Of a stretch of DNA of 64,000 nucleotides, positions 52,484 through 61,792 are shown one piece after another; within the stretch, counting starts at the first letter, position 1, and every line of letters starts with the position of its first letter. The stretch covers positions 1 through 64,000 of the forward strand of contig DAIMZI010000001.1 in the NCBI GenBank assembly GCA_036734025.1. Direction: 5' to 3'. A program made the position numbers and the translations under genes. Under the pieces are notes generated by a model that saw only the letters and a list, made by a program, of their open reading frames with translations, was not told the DNA's origin and ran no database searches. Origin of the DNA: DAIMZI01 sp036734025 (GTDB lineage Bacteria > Pseudomonadota > Alphaproteobacteria > Rhizobiales > Rhodomicrobiaceae).

Positions 52484-53659
52484 ATGGCCAAAGCAAAATT
52501 TCAGCGCAACAAGCCGCATGTCAACGTCGGCACGATCGGTCACGTCGACCACGGCAAGACCACCCTGACCGCCGCGATCACGAAATATTTCGGCGAATTC
52601 AGGGCCTATGATCAGATCGACGCGGCACCGGAAGAAAAAGCGCGCGGCATCACGATCTCCACGGCGCATGTCGAGTATGAGACCGACGCCCGGCACTATG
52701 CGCACGTGGACTGCCCAGGCCATGCTGACTATGTCAAGAACATGATCACCGGCGCCGCCCAAATGGACGGTGCGATCCTGGTTGTGAACGCGGCCGACGG
52801 GCCGATGCCGCAGACGCGCGAGCACATCCTGCTTGCCCGCCAGGTCGGCGTGCCGGCACTGGTCGTGTTCCTCAACAAGGTCGATCAGGTCGATGACCCC
52901 GAGCTTCTGGAGCTCGTCGAGATGGAAGTGCGCGAGTTGCTTTCGTCCTACGAGTTCCCGGGCGACGATATTCCGATCGTCTCCGGTTCGGCGCTGGCGG
53001 CGATGGAAGAGCGTGACGATCCCATCGGCAAGGAGAAGATCATAGAGCTGATGAAGGCGGTCGATGAGTTCATCCCGACGCCGGAGCGCCCGCGCGACCT
53101 GCCGTTCCTGATGCCGATCGAAGACGTGTTCTCCATCTCCGGCCGTGGCACTGTGGTCACCGGCCGTGTGGAGCGCGGCGTGATCAAGGTGGGTGAGGAA
53201 GTCGAGATCGTCGGTATCCGCGACACCAAGAAGACCACCGTCACCGGTGTCGAGATGTTCCGCAAGCTGCTCGACCAGGGCGAGGCGGGCGACAATATCG
53301 GCGCGCTGATCCGTGGTGTGTCGCGTGAAGACGTGGAGCGGGGACAGGTGCTGTGCAAGCCGGGCTCGGTGACGCCGCACACGACCTTCAAGGCCGAAGC
53401 CTACATTCTGACCAAGGAAGAGGGCGGCCGTCATACGCCGTTCTTCACCAATTATCGTCCGCAGTTCTATTTCCGCACCACCGACGTTACCGGTGTGGTG
53501 ACTTTGCCCGATGGTAAGGAAATGGTCATGCCTGGCGACAATATTGAAATGGAAGTCAAGCTGATCGTGCCGATCGCCATGGAGGAGAAGCTGCGCTTCG
53601 CCATTCGCGAGGGCGGCCGCACGGTTGGCGCCGGTGTCGTTTCCAACATCATCGAGTAA
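52484..53659 (+). CDS. tuf: Elongation factor Tu
   Basis: A 391-residue GTPase carrying aminoacyl-tRNA. G1 GHVDHGKTTL is at residues 19-28, followed by DCPGHADYV and NKVDQVDD. AGGAAG precedes the ATG. It is the fourth gene of the str part and is followed by a factor-independent terminator before rpsJ. Only this tuf copy is in the window. Confidence 0.98.
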   Translation: MAKAKFQRNKPHVNVGTIGHVDHGKTTLTAAITKYFGEFRAYDQIDAAPEEKARGITISTAHVEYETDARHYAHVDCPGHADYVKNMITGAAQMDGAILVVNAADGPMPQTREHILLARQVGVPALVVFLNKVDQVDDPELLELVEMEVRELLSSYEFPGDDIPIVSGSALAAMEERDDPIGKEKIIELMKAVDEFIPTPERPRDLPFLMPIEDVFSISGRGTVVTGRVERGVIKVGEEVEIVGIRDTKKTTVTGVEMFRKLLDQGEAGDNIGALIRGVSREDVERGQVLCKPGSVTPHTTFKAEAYILTKEEGGRHTPFFTNYRPQFYFRTTDVTGVVTLPDGKEMVMPGDNIEMEVKLIVPIAMEEKLRFAIREGGRTVGAGVVSNIIE

Positions 53660-53672
53660 CGCGGCGTAGCAA

Positions 53673-53706
53673 GAAAGCGCCCCTCACGCGGGGCGCTTTC
53701 CTTTTC
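53673..53706 (+). terminator. Intrinsic terminator between tuf and rpsJ
   Basis: An 11-bp perfect stem, GAAAGCGCCCC (53673-53683) with GGGGCGCTTTC (53690-53700), a six-base loop and the run CTTTTC. It would end or attenuate str transcripts before the S10 genes. Confidence 0.8.
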
Positions 53707-53737
53707 GGGCAGGGATGCCTTTTGGGGTGAGTTGACA

Positions 53738-54046
53738 ATGCAAGGCCAGAATATCCGTATCCGTCTCAAGGCGTTTGACCATCGCATTCTCGATGCGTCG
53801 ACCAAGGAGATCGTCAATACCGCCAAGCGGACCGGGGCCGAGGTGCGCGGACCCATTCCGCTGCCGACACGGATCGAGAAGTTCACGGTCAACCGCTCGC
53901 CCCATATCGACAAGAAGAGCCGTGAACAGTTCGAAATGCGTACGCACAAGCGGCTGATCGACATCATCGACCCGCGATCCGAGACTGTCGATGCGCTGAT
54001 GCGCCTCGATCTTGCCGCCGGCGTCGATGTCGAGATCAAGCTGTAA
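53738..54046 (+). CDS. rpsJ: 30S ribosomal protein S10
   Basis: A 102-residue S10 starting MQGQNIRIRLKAFDHRILDA, with the THKRLIDIIDP element. It begins the S10 operon and in many bacteria also acts in antitermination (NusE). The ATG at 53738 fits; two more upstream codons are unlikely. GGGGTGA precedes it. Confidence 0.97.
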   Translation: MQGQNIRIRLKAFDHRILDASTKEIVNTAKRTGAEVRGPIPLPTRIEKFTVNRSPHIDKKSREQFEMRTHKRLIDIIDPRSETVDALMRLDLAAGVDVEIKL

Positions 54047-54178
54047 AAGAGCCCGATCGCGGCTGCGTCTGGATACCAGTCGGACGCCACGATCATGCAT
54101 GACTGAATGGAATTTGCGCCCGGACATTGCGGGATGGCTCCCGCAGGCGCCACGGGCATTGAATGCAAGGACAGGCCA

Positions 54179-54907
54179 ATGCGCTCAGGAGTGATTGCCC
54201 AGAAGCTTGGGATGATGCGCGTCTTTACCGAAGCCGGCGAACACATCCCGGTGACGGTGCTGCGCATCGAGAATTGCCAGGTCGTGGCCCAGCGCGTGAG
54301 CGAGAAAAATGGCTATTGTGCGCTCCAGCTTGGCGCGGGCAAGGCCAAGGTGAAGAACACCACGCGCGCCGAACGTGGCCATTTCGCCGTGGCCAAGGTC
54401 GAGCCCAAGCGCCAGGTGGCCGAGTTCCGCGTCAGCCCCGAAAATCTGATCGATGTGGGCGCCGAGATCACCGCGGATCATTTCGTCGAAGGCCAGTTCG
54501 TCGATGCCACCGGCGTCAGCGTCGGCAAGGGTTTTGCCGGTGCCATGAAGCGGCATAATTTTGGCGGCATGCGCGCCTCGCACGGCGTGTCCATTTCCCA
54601 CCGTGCCCACGGCTCGACGGGCCAGTGCCAGGATCCGGGCAAGGTGTTCAAGGGCAAGAAGATGGCCGGTCAGATGGGCGCAGAACAGGTCACGACGCAA
54701 AATCTGCGCGTCGTCAAGACCGATGCCAGCCGCGGTCTGATCATGGTGCGCGGCGCCGTGCCGGGGCCCAAGGGCGGCTGGATCAAGTTGCGTGACGCGG
54801 TGAAGAAGGGTGTGCCTGATGGCGCGCCGATGCCGGGCGCATTCCGCCTGCCGAGCGAGGGCACAGGTGTGCCGTCCGAGCCGCAAGCCGAGGCCAGTGA
54901 GGGCTAG
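54179..54907 (+). CDS. rplC: 50S ribosomal protein L3
   Basis: A 242-residue L3 starting MRSGVIAQKLGMMRVFTE. The conserved MKRHNFGGMRASHGVSISHR loop reaches toward the peptidyl-transferase centre. A C-terminal tail of about 25 residues (PSEGTGVPSEPQAEASEG) is longer and more acidic than in E. coli L3. A 132-bp spacer from rpsJ shows no gene. Confidence 0.96.
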   Translation: MRSGVIAQKLGMMRVFTEAGEHIPVTVLRIENCQVVAQRVSEKNGYCALQLGAGKAKVKNTTRAERGHFAVAKVEPKRQVAEFRVSPENLIDVGAEITADHFVEGQFVDATGVSVGKGFAGAMKRHNFGGMRASHGVSISHRAHGSTGQCQDPGKVFKGKKMAGQMGAEQVTTQNLRVVKTDASRGLIMVRGAVPGPKGGWIKLRDAVKKGVPDGAPMPGAFRLPSEGTGVPSEPQAEASEG

Positions 54908-54910
54908 ACA

Positions 54911-55531
54911 ATGAAACTAGACGTCAGAACGCTTGATGCAAAAAAAGCCGGCGCGGTGGAAGTCTCCGATGAGGTCTTCGGACTGGAGCCGCGCGCCGAC
55001 ATCTTGCACCGCATGGTGCGTTATCAGCTTGCCAAGCGCCAAAGCGGCACCCATCTGGCGCGCGACCGTTCCATGGTCAACGGCACCAGCGCCAAGATGT
55101 TCCGACAGAAGGGCACCGGGCGCGCTCGCCACGGCAACAAGAAGGCGCCGCAGTTCAGGGGCGGCGGCAAGGCTTTCGGGCCCGTGCCGCGCAGCCATGC
55201 GATTGATCTGCCGAAGAAGGTTCGCGCGCTGGCGCTGCGTCATGCGCTGTCGGCCAAGGCGCGGGCGGGAGAATTGATCATTCTCGACAAGGCGGAAATC
55301 GACGCGCCGAAAACATCCGGCCTGCGCGAGCGCCTGGCGAAACTGGGACTTGGTTCGGCACTGATCATCGGTGGCGGCGAACTGCAGGAAAATCTGGTCC
55401 TGGCGGCGCGCAACATCCCGCATATCGATGTGCTGCCGGTTCAGGGCATCAATGTCTATGACATACTGCGCCGCGACACACTGGTGTTGACGAAAGCAGC
55501 GATCGAGGCGCTGGAGGCGCGGTTCAAATGA
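54911..55531 (+). CDS. rplD: 50S ribosomal protein L4
   Basis: A 206-residue L4 with the tunnel-lining loop RQKGTGRARHGNKKAPQFRG. In E. coli it also represses the S10 operon; whether that applies here is not shown. Starts 3 bp after rplC and overlaps rplW by 4 bp. Confidence 0.96.
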   Translation: MKLDVRTLDAKKAGAVEVSDEVFGLEPRADILHRMVRYQLAKRQSGTHLARDRSMVNGTSAKMFRQKGTGRARHGNKKAPQFRGGGKAFGPVPRSHAIDLPKKVRALALRHALSAKARAGELIILDKAEIDAPKTSGLRERLAKLGLGSALIIGGGELQENLVLAARNIPHIDVLPVQGINVYDILRRDTLVLTKAAIEALEARFK

Positions 55532-55821
55532 ATGAGGCAGAGCTTTACGACGTGCTTGTCGCGCCGGTTATCACGGAAAAAGCGACGCTCGCTTCGGAAA
55601 ACAATCAGGTGACCTTCAAGGTGGCGCGCTCGGCGACGAAGCCGCAGATCAAGGAAGCGGTCGAGCGGCTGTTCAAGGTCAAGGTCAAATCCGTCAACAC
55701 GTTGAACCGCAAGGGCAAGCTCAAGCGGTTCCGTGGCATCGCCGGCAAGCAGAATGACGTCAAGAAGGCGATCGTGACGCTTGTTGAGGGCCACAGCATC
55801 GACATCACCACCGGCTTGTGA
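55528..55821 (+). CDS. rplW: 50S ribosomal protein L23
   Basis: A 97-residue L23 starting MNEAELYDVLVAPVITEKAT. It forms the exit-tunnel rim that docks trigger factor and SRP. Its start overlaps rplD by 4 bp. Typical length. Confidence 0.96.
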   Translation: MNEAELYDVLVAPVITEKATLASENNQVTFKVARSATKPQIKEAVERLFKVKVKSVNTLNRKGKLKRFRGIAGKQNDVKKAIVTLVEGHSIDITTGL

Positions 55822-55855
55822 GCGGGCAACAGGTTCAATCAGGGGCAGCAGACAG

Positions 55856-56692
55856 ATGGCTCTAAAAAAATTCAAGCCGACATCGCCGGGCCGCCGCCAG
55901 CTCGTGCTGGTGGATCGCGCACAATTGTGGGACGGCGCCCCCGTCAAGCAATTGACCGAGGGGCTGAGCGGCAGTGCCGGGCGCAACAATACGGGCCGGA
56001 TCACGGCGCGCCGTCGTGGTGGCGGGCACAAACGCACCTACCGGCTTGTCGATTTCAAGCGCCGCAAGTTCGATGTGCCGGCTACGGTCGAGCGTATCGA
56101 ATATGACCCCAACCGCACCGCGTTCATTGCTCTGATCAAGTATGAAGACGGCGAGCTGTCCTATATTCTGGCAGCGCAGCGCATGTCGGTTGGCGATACC
56201 GTCATTTCTGGCGAGAAGGTCGACATCAAACCTGGCAACGCCATGCCGATGGCGAACATGCCGATCGGCACGATCATCCATAATGTCGAGATGAAGGCGG
56301 AGAAGGGCGGCCAGATCGCGCGCGCCGCCGGCTCTTATGTCCAGCTCGTGGGGCGCGATGCCGGCTATGCGATCCTGCGGCTCAAGTCCGGTGAGACGCG
56401 CATGGTGCGCGGCGAATGCATGGCGACCGTCGGTGCTGTGTCTAACCCGGACAATTCAAACACCAATCTGGGCAAGGCCGGGCGCAATCGCTGGCTGGGC
56501 AAGCGCCCGTCGGTGCGTGGCGTGGCCATGAACCCGGTCGATCATCCACACGGCGGCGGCGAAGGCCGCACCTCGGGCGGTCGCCATCCGGTGACGCCCT
56601 GGGGCAAGCCGACCAAGGGCAAGCGCACGCGCTCCAATCCGGCGACCGACCGGCTGATCGTGCGCAGCCGGCACATGAAGAAGAAGCGGTGA
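55856..56692 (+). CDS. rplB: 50S ribosomal protein L2
   Basis: A 278-residue L2 starting MALKKFKPTSPGRRQLVL. The conserved GVAMNPVDHPHGGGEG is at the peptidyl-transferase centre. The ATG at 55856 follows GGGGCAGCAG. Upstream in-frame codons overlapping rplW are not protein-like. Confidence 0.97.
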   Translation: MALKKFKPTSPGRRQLVLVDRAQLWDGAPVKQLTEGLSGSAGRNNTGRITARRRGGGHKRTYRLVDFKRRKFDVPATVERIEYDPNRTAFIALIKYEDGELSYILAAQRMSVGDTVISGEKVDIKPGNAMPMANMPIGTIIHNVEMKAEKGGQIARAAGSYVQLVGRDAGYAILRLKSGETRMVRGECMATVGAVSNPDNSNTNLGKAGRNRWLGKRPSVRGVAMNPVDHPHGGGEGRTSGGRHPVTPWGKPTKGKRTRSNPATDRLIVRSRHMKKKR

Positions 56693-56701
56693 GAATAAGA
56701 T

Positions 56702-56980
56702 ATGGCACGTTCTGTCAAGAAGGGTCCGTTCGTCGATAGCTTCATGCTCAAGAAGGCGGACCAGGCACGGGAAAAGAGTTCAAGCGCGGTCATCAGGACA
56801 TGGAGCCGCCGCTCGACCATATTGCCGCAATTCGTGGGCCTGACCTTCGGTGTGTACAACGGCAAGAAGCACATTCCCGTGCTCGTGTCCGAAGACATGG
56901 TGGGCCACAAGTTCGGCGAATTCTCGCCGACACGGACCTATTACGGGCATGCCGTGGACAAGAAGGCGAAGCGCCGCTGA
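56702..56980 (+). CDS. rpsS: 30S ribosomal protein S19
   Basis: A 92-residue S19 starting MARSVKKGPFVDSFMLKK, with the VGHKFGEFSPTRTYYGH tail-side motif. It works with S13 in the 30S head. It begins 9 bp after rplB. Confidence 0.97.
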   Translation: MARSVKKGPFVDSFMLKKADQAREKSSSAVIRTWSRRSTILPQFVGLTFGVYNGKKHIPVLVSEDMVGHKFGEFSPTRTYYGHAVDKKAKRR

Positions 56981-57010
56981 CCGCGCGACAAGGGATGAGG
57001 ACGTTGAGAC

Positions 57011-57391
57011 ATGGGTAAGCCCAAGACCGAGCGCCGGCTGGCCGACAATGAAGCGCAGGCCATCACCCGCAATATGCGGGTCAGCCCCCAGAAACTCAAT
57101 CTGGTGGCCGCGATGATCCGTGGCAAGAAGGTGGACAAGGCATTGGCTGACCTGACATTTTCGCGCAAGCGTATCGCGGCTGACGTGAAGAAGACGCTCG
57201 AGTCCGCAATTGCCAATGCCGAAAACAATCATGATCTGGACATCGACCAGCTCGTGGTCAGCGAGGCGCATGTCGGCAAGGGCCTGGTGATGAAGCGTGT
57301 GCGCCCGCGCGCACGCGGTCGAATGGGCCGGATACTGAAACCCTTTGCGCGCCTGACTGTGGTGGTGCGCCAAGTCGAGGAGTCCGCTTAA
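57011..57391 (+). CDS. rplV: 50S ribosomal protein L22
   Basis: A 126-residue L22 with the beta-hairpin residues KRVRPRARGRMGRI that narrow the exit tunnel. Its last base is the first of rpsC, an ATGG junction after TA, so the two are coupled. Confidence 0.96.
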   Translation: MGKPKTERRLADNEAQAITRNMRVSPQKLNLVAAMIRGKKVDKALADLTFSRKRIAADVKKTLESAIANAENNHDLDIDQLVVSEAHVGKGLVMKRVRPRARGRMGRILKPFARLTVVVRQVEESA

Positions 57392-58110
57392 TGGGACAGA
57401 AGATAAACCCCGTCGGCCTCCGGCTCGGGATCAACCGCACCTGGGATTCGCGCTGGTTCGCTGACAAGGGTGAATATGGCGATTTGCTGCTGGAAGACCT
57501 GAAGATCCGCGACCACATCATGAAGAACCGCCGCCAGGCCGGTATCTCCAAAGTCGTGATCGAGCGCCCGCACAAGAAATGCCGGGTAACGGTGCATGCC
57601 GCGCGTCCCGGCATCCTGATTGGCAAGAAGGGCTCCGATATCGGCAAGCTGCAAAGCCAGCTCGCCCAGCGCACGGCATCGGAGGTGCATCTCAACATCG
57701 TCGAAATCCGCAAGCCCGAAGTGGATGCCACGCTCGTGGCAGAAGCCATTGCCCAGCAGCTGGAGCGCCGTGTGGCCTTCCGCCGCGCGATGAAGCGCTC
57801 GGTGCAATCGGCCATGCGTATGGGTGCAGAAGGTATTCGCATCAACTGCGCCGGGCGGCTGGGTGGCGCGGAAATCGCGCGCACCGAATGGTACCGCGAG
57901 GGACGTGTGCCGCTGCACACGCTGCGCGCCGACATCGACTATGCCCTGGCCGAAGCCAAGACCCCTTACGGGATCATCGGCATCAAGGTGTGGATCTTCA
58001 AGGGCGAGATCATGGAGCACGACCCCATGGCTCAGGAGCGGCTGGCCAATGCCTCGCAGGAAGGCGGCGGCGGCGGACGTGACCGGCGCCGGGACGGTCC
58101 GCGCAATTGA
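57391..58110 (+). CDS. rpsC: 30S ribosomal protein S3
   Basis: A 239-residue S3 with the KH domain (RPGILIGKKGSDIGKLQ) and the mRNA-entry region RRAMKRSVQSAMRMGAEGIR. The C-terminus is glycine/arginine-rich (EGGGGGRDRRRDGPRN), as in other alphaproteobacteria. One base shared with rplV. Confidence 0.97.
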   Translation: MGQKINPVGLRLGINRTWDSRWFADKGEYGDLLLEDLKIRDHIMKNRRQAGISKVVIERPHKKCRVTVHAARPGILIGKKGSDIGKLQSQLAQRTASEVHLNIVEIRKPEVDATLVAEAIAQQLERRVAFRRAMKRSVQSAMRMGAEGIRINCAGRLGGAEIARTEWYREGRVPLHTLRADIDYALAEAKTPYGIIGIKVWIFKGEIMEHDPMAQERLANASQEGGGGGRDRRRDGPRN

Positions 58111-58163
58111 TATCCGGCGCGCCGTGCTCGGCGCGTCTCATGAACAGGTAACGAGAAAAGACA

Positions 58164-58580
58164 ATGCTGCAACCAAAGCGCACCAAGTTCCGCAAGGCGC
58201 ACAAGGGCCGGCTGAAGGGCAATGCGAAGGGCGGTTTCTCGCTGAATTTCGGCTCGCACGGGCTGAAGGCAATCGAGCCCGAGCGCGTGACCGCGCGCCA
58301 GATCGAGGCCGCACGCCGCGCCATGACCCGCCAGATGAAGCGTGTGGGCCGCGTGTGGATCAGGATCTTCCCTGATCTGCCGGTATCGAAGAAGCCGACC
58401 GAGGTGCGCATGGGCAAGGGCAAGGGCTCGCCCGAGTTCTGGGCAGCACGGGTCAAGCCGGGCCGGATCATGTTCGAGATCGACGGGGTGCCGGACGCGA
58501 TCGCGCGCGAGGCGCTGCGGCTGGCCGCGGCCAAGCTGCCGATCAAGACGCGTATCGTGCGCCGGCTCGGCGACAGCTAG
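58164..58580 (+). CDS. rplP: 50S ribosomal protein L16
   Basis: A 138-residue L16 starting MLQPKRTKFRKAHKGRLKG. It positions the A-site tRNA; KGKGSPEFWAARVKPGRIMFE is typical. 53 bp after rpsC. Confidence 0.97.
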   Translation: MLQPKRTKFRKAHKGRLKGNAKGGFSLNFGSHGLKAIEPERVTARQIEAARRAMTRQMKRVGRVWIRIFPDLPVSKKPTEVRMGKGKGSPEFWAARVKPGRIMFEIDGVPDAIAREALRLAAAKLPIKTRIVRRLGDS

Positions 58581-58615
58581 GTATTTGGGCGTTCGCGCAG
58601 CAACGGAGACAGGCG

Positions 58616-58828
58616 ATGAAAGTCACCGAAGTAAGAGACCTTTCGCTCGATCAGCTGAAGGATGAGTTGATCCGCATGAAGCGCGAACAGTTCAACCTGC
58701 GCTTCCAGAAGGCGACGGGGCAGATGGAAAATACAGCGCGCGTACGCACCGTTCGCCGGGCAATCGCCCGGATCAAGACGATCGAGCGCGAAAAGCAGGC
58801 CGCGGCCGCGCGCCAGGGCACGAAATAG
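58616..58828 (+). CDS. rpmC: 50S ribosomal protein L29
   Basis: A 70-residue helical L29 starting MKVTEVRDLSLDQLKDEL, with FNLRFQKATGQMENT. It lies by the tunnel exit. GGAGAC precedes the ATG. Confidence 0.95.
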   Translation: MKVTEVRDLSLDQLKDELIRMKREQFNLRFQKATGQMENTARVRTVRRAIARIKTIEREKQAAAARQGTK

Positions 58829-58837
58829 GAGAGCGGG

Positions 58838-59083
58838 ATGCCAAAGCGTATCATGCAAGGTGTCGTCGTATCGGACAAGAACGACAAGACGGTGGTGGTC
58901 AAGGTCGAGCGGCGCTTCACGCACCCGCTGCTGAAGAAGACCGTGCGCCGCACCAAGAAATTTCACGCCCATGACGAAGCGAATTCGTTTCGCGAGGGCG
59001 ACATCGTGCGCATTCAGGAATGTGCGCCGATTTCAAGGAATAAACGCTGGACCGTGCTTGCGCGCGACAGCGTGGCGGAGTGA
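58838..59083 (+). CDS. rpsQ: 30S ribosomal protein S17
   Basis: An 81-residue OB-fold S17 with GVVVSDKNDKTVVVKVERR. AGGAGAG lies before the ATG. Normal length. A 111-bp spacer follows. Confidence 0.96.
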   Translation: MPKRIMQGVVVSDKNDKTVVVKVERRFTHPLLKKTVRRTKKFHAHDEANSFREGDIVRIQECAPISRNKRWTVLARDSVAE

Positions 59084-59194
59084 GGCCGGGCGCCTGGAAA
59101 TCTTCTGGCTGAAAAGCCATCTGGCAAGGTCTGATGAACGGGTGCGCAGGAGTTTCCCTTTGCGGCCCACGGCAAAAGGACATGGAGTGGTCTG

Positions 59195-59563
59195 ATGATA
59201 CAAATGCAAAGCAATCTGGATGTCGCGGATAATTCCGGCGCGCGCAGGGTTCAGTGCATCAAGGTGCTTGGCGGGTCCAAGCGCAAATATGCCAGCATTG
59301 GCGATGTGATCGTGGTCAGCGTCAAGGAAGCGCTGCCGCGCGGACGTGTGAAAAAGGGCCAGGTGGCCAAGGCCGTGATCGTGCGCACCGCCTTTCCGGT
59401 GAAGCGCGCCGATGGTAGCGTCATCCGCTTCGACCGCAATGCAGCCGTGCTCATCAACAATCAGAGCGAGCCTATCGGCACGCGCATCTTCGGCCCGGTG
59501 CCGCGCGAATTGCGCGCCAAGCAGCACATGAAGATCATCTCGCTCGCGCCGGAGGTGCTGTGA
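59195..59563 (+). CDS. rplN: 50S ribosomal protein L14
   Basis: A 122-residue L14 starting MIQMQSNLDVADNSGARRVQ. It contacts 16S rRNA in the subunit bridge. Its stop overlaps the rplX start in TGATG. The 111-bp spacer before it ends with GGAG before the ATG and shows no other gene. Confidence 0.97.
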   Translation: MIQMQSNLDVADNSGARRVQCIKVLGGSKRKYASIGDVIVVSVKEALPRGRVKKGQVAKAVIVRTAFPVKRADGSVIRFDRNAAVLINNQSEPIGTRIFGPVPRELRAKQHMKIISLAPEVL

Positions 59564-59877
59564 TGCAGAAGCTGCGAAAAGGCGACAAGGTCGTCGTCAC
59601 GACCGGGCGCGACAAGGGCAAGCGCGGCGAGATCTTGAAGATGATGCCGAAGGAAGAACGCGCCATCGTTCAGGGCGTGAACATGGCCAAGCGCCACCAG
59701 CGCCAGAGCCAGACCAAGGAAGGCGGAATCATCGTGCGCGAAGCCTCGGTGCATCTGTCCAACCTCGCTATCGAGGATCCCAAGGACGGTGCGCCGACGC
59801 GGGTGGGCTTCCGCATTCTCGATGATGGCCGCAAGGTTCGCTTTGCCAAGAAGTCCGGAGAGGTCATCGATGACTGA
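59563..59877 (+). CDS. rplX: 50S ribosomal protein L24
   Basis: A 104-residue KOW-domain L24 starting MQKLRKGDKVVVTTGRDKGK. ATG 59563 was taken over GTG 59560. The last 8 bp overlap rplE. Confidence 0.95.
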   Translation: MQKLRKGDKVVVTTGRDKGKRGEILKMMPKEERAIVQGVNMAKRHQRQSQTKEGGIIVREASVHLSNLAIEDPKDGAPTRVGFRILDDGRKVRFAKKSGEVIDD

Positions 59878-60427
59878 TGCCGTTTATGAGCCGCGTATGA
59901 AGCGCCTTTATGCCGAGCGCATTCGCGACGCACTGATCAAGGAGATAGGCTATGCAAACGTCATGCAGGTGCCCAAGCTTGAGAAGATCGTCATCAACAT
60001 GGGCGTCGGCGATGCTGTAAACGACCGCAAGAAGGTCGATAGCGCGGCGCGCGATCTGGGCCTCATTGCCGGGCAGAAACCGGTGATGACCAAGGCGCGC
60101 AACTCTATTGCCGGCTTCAAGCTGCGCGACGGCATGGCGATCGGCGCCAAGGTCACGTTGCGCAAGCATCGCATGTTCGAGTTTCTCGACCGTCTCGTGA
60201 CCATAGCGCTGCCGCGGCAGAAGGACTTCCGCGGGCTGAACCCGAAAAGTTTTGATGGGCGGGGCAACTACGCCATGGGGATCAAGGAACATATCGTCTT
60301 TCCCGAAATCGACTATGACAAGGTCGACCAGATCCTTGGCATGGACATCATCGTCTGCACGACGGCCAAGACCGACGATGAAGCCCGCGCCTTGTTGCGC
60401 CAATTCAACTTTCCGTTCCGCACCTAA
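59870..60427 (+). CDS. rplE: 50S ribosomal protein L5
   Basis: A 185-residue L5 starting MTDAVYEPRMKRLYAERIR, with the P-site tRNA loop. It binds 5S rRNA. Start overlaps rplX by 8 bp. Confidence 0.96.
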   Translation: MTDAVYEPRMKRLYAERIRDALIKEIGYANVMQVPKLEKIVINMGVGDAVNDRKKVDSAARDLGLIAGQKPVMTKARNSIAGFKLRDGMAIGAKVTLRKHRMFEFLDRLVTIALPRQKDFRGLNPKSFDGRGNYAMGIKEHIVFPEIDYDKVDQILGMDIIVCTTAKTDDEARALLRQFNFPFRT

Positions 60428-60457
60428 TAGGCCCGGGCTCGGACGCAGGAGGAACAT

Positions 60458-60763
60458 ATGGCCAAAAAAAGCATGGTTGAGCGCGATCTGAAGCGGCGCA
60501 AGATGGCAAAGAAGTTCGCCGCCCGTCGCGCCTCGCTCAAAGCCGTGGCGCAGGATCAGGATTTGCCGATGGAAGAACGGTTCCAGGCGCGTTTGAAGCT
60601 GGCCAAGCTGCCACGCAACGCATCGCCGAGCCGCATTCACAATCGGTGTGAACTGACCGGTCGTCCGCGCGGCTACTATCGCAAGTTGCGCATTTCACGT
60701 GTCATGCTGCGCGAACTCAGCTCCAAGGGGCTGATCCCCGGCATGGTCAAATCGAGCTGGTAA
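60458..60763 (+). CDS. rpsN: 30S ribosomal protein S14
   Basis: A 101-residue S14 of the zinc-free long type (no CxxC), starting MAKKSMVERDLKRRKMAKKF. AGGAGGAA precedes the ATG. NRCELTGRPRGYYRKLRI is typical. Confidence 0.96.
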   Translation: MAKKSMVERDLKRRKMAKKFAARRASLKAVAQDQDLPMEERFQARLKLAKLPRNASPSRIHNRCELTGRPRGYYRKLRISRVMLRELSSKGLIPGMVKSSW

Positions 60764-60775
60764 GGAACATCGTCG

Positions 60776-61174
60776 ATGGTAATGAATGATCCTTTGGGCG
60801 ATATGCTGACGCGCATCCGCAATGCGCAGATGCGCAGTCGTACGAAAGTGAGCACGCCAGCCTCAAAATTGCGCGAGCGGGTGCTGGAAGTCCTGCGCGA
60901 TGAAGGTTACATTCGCGGCTTCGCTTTGGTCGATTTCGAGGGCGGCAAGTCTGAAATCGAGATCGAGCTGAAATATTTCGATGGTGAGCCGGTGATCCGC
61001 GAGATCAGGCGGATATCCAAGCCGGGGCGCCGGGTCTATTCATCGGTGCGCGAATTGCCGACGATCGCCAACGGCCTGGGTGTCGCGATACTGTCAACGC
61101 CCAAGGGTGTGATGTCTGACAGCCGCGCGCGCACCGAGAATGTCGGCGGTGAGGTTTTGTGCAGCGTGTTCTGA
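60776..61174 (+). CDS. rpsH: 30S ribosomal protein S8
   Basis: A 132-residue S8 starting MVMNDPLGDMLTRIRNAQM. A second ATG two codons later is possible, but alphaproteobacterial S8 commonly begins MxMxDPLGDM. S8 is the spc-operon regulator in E. coli. 12 bp after rpsN. Confidence 0.96.
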   Translation: MVMNDPLGDMLTRIRNAQMRSRTKVSTPASKLRERVLEVLRDEGYIRGFALVDFEGGKSEIEIELKYFDGEPVIREIRRISKPGRRVYSSVRELPTIANGLGVAILSTPKGVMSDSRARTENVGGEVLCSVF

Positions 61175-61244
61175 TGATGCCGGACATGAGCGCGGTGTTC
61201 GCGGATGTTCCGGAAAGCGCTGATTCGAGGTTTGAGGAAAGTCA

Positions 61245-61778
61245 ATGTCGCGGATAGGAAAAAAGCCGATCGAGATCCCCGGCGGCGTGAACGCTTCCGT
61301 CGAAGGGCAGAAGGTCACGGTCAAGGGGCCCAAGGGAGAGCTTTCGGTCGTCCTGGTCGATGACGTGAATGTCACGCTTGAGAACGGCCAGATCGAGGTG
61401 AAGCCGCGCAACGATACCAAGCGAGCGCGCGCGATGTGGGGCATGTCGCGCACCATCGTCGACAATCTTGTCAAGGGCGTCACCGAGGGTTTCACCCGCA
61501 CGCTGGAGATCAACGGCGTCGGCTACCGCGCGCAGATGAAGGGCAAGGACGTCCAGCTCCAGCTCGGCTTCAGTCACGAGGTGGTCTATGAGGTGCCCGA
61601 GGGCATTCAGGTCCAGTGTCCGAAACAGACCGAAATCGTCATTTCGGGCATCGAGAAGCAGAAAGTGGGACAGGTAGCAGCTGAGTTGCGCGGCTATCGT
61701 CCTCCCGAGCCTTACAAGGGCAAGGGCGTCAAATATGCAAACGAATATATCTTCCGCAAGGAAGGCAAGAAGAAGTAA
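61245..61778 (+). CDS. rplF: 50S ribosomal protein L6
   Basis: A 177-residue L6 starting MSRIGKKPIEIPGGVNAS, with two KH-like repeats and the end GKGVKYANEYIFRKEGKKK. Located near the factor-binding site. GAGG lies before the ATG. Confidence 0.97.
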   Translation: MSRIGKKPIEIPGGVNASVEGQKVTVKGPKGELSVVLVDDVNVTLENGQIEVKPRNDTKRARAMWGMSRTIVDNLVKGVTEGFTRTLEINGVGYRAQMKGKDVQLQLGFSHEVVYEVPEGIQVQCPKQTEIVISGIEKQKVGQVAAELRGYRPPEPYKGKGVKYANEYIFRKEGKKK

Positions 61779-61792
61779 GAGAGGGTGCGGCC

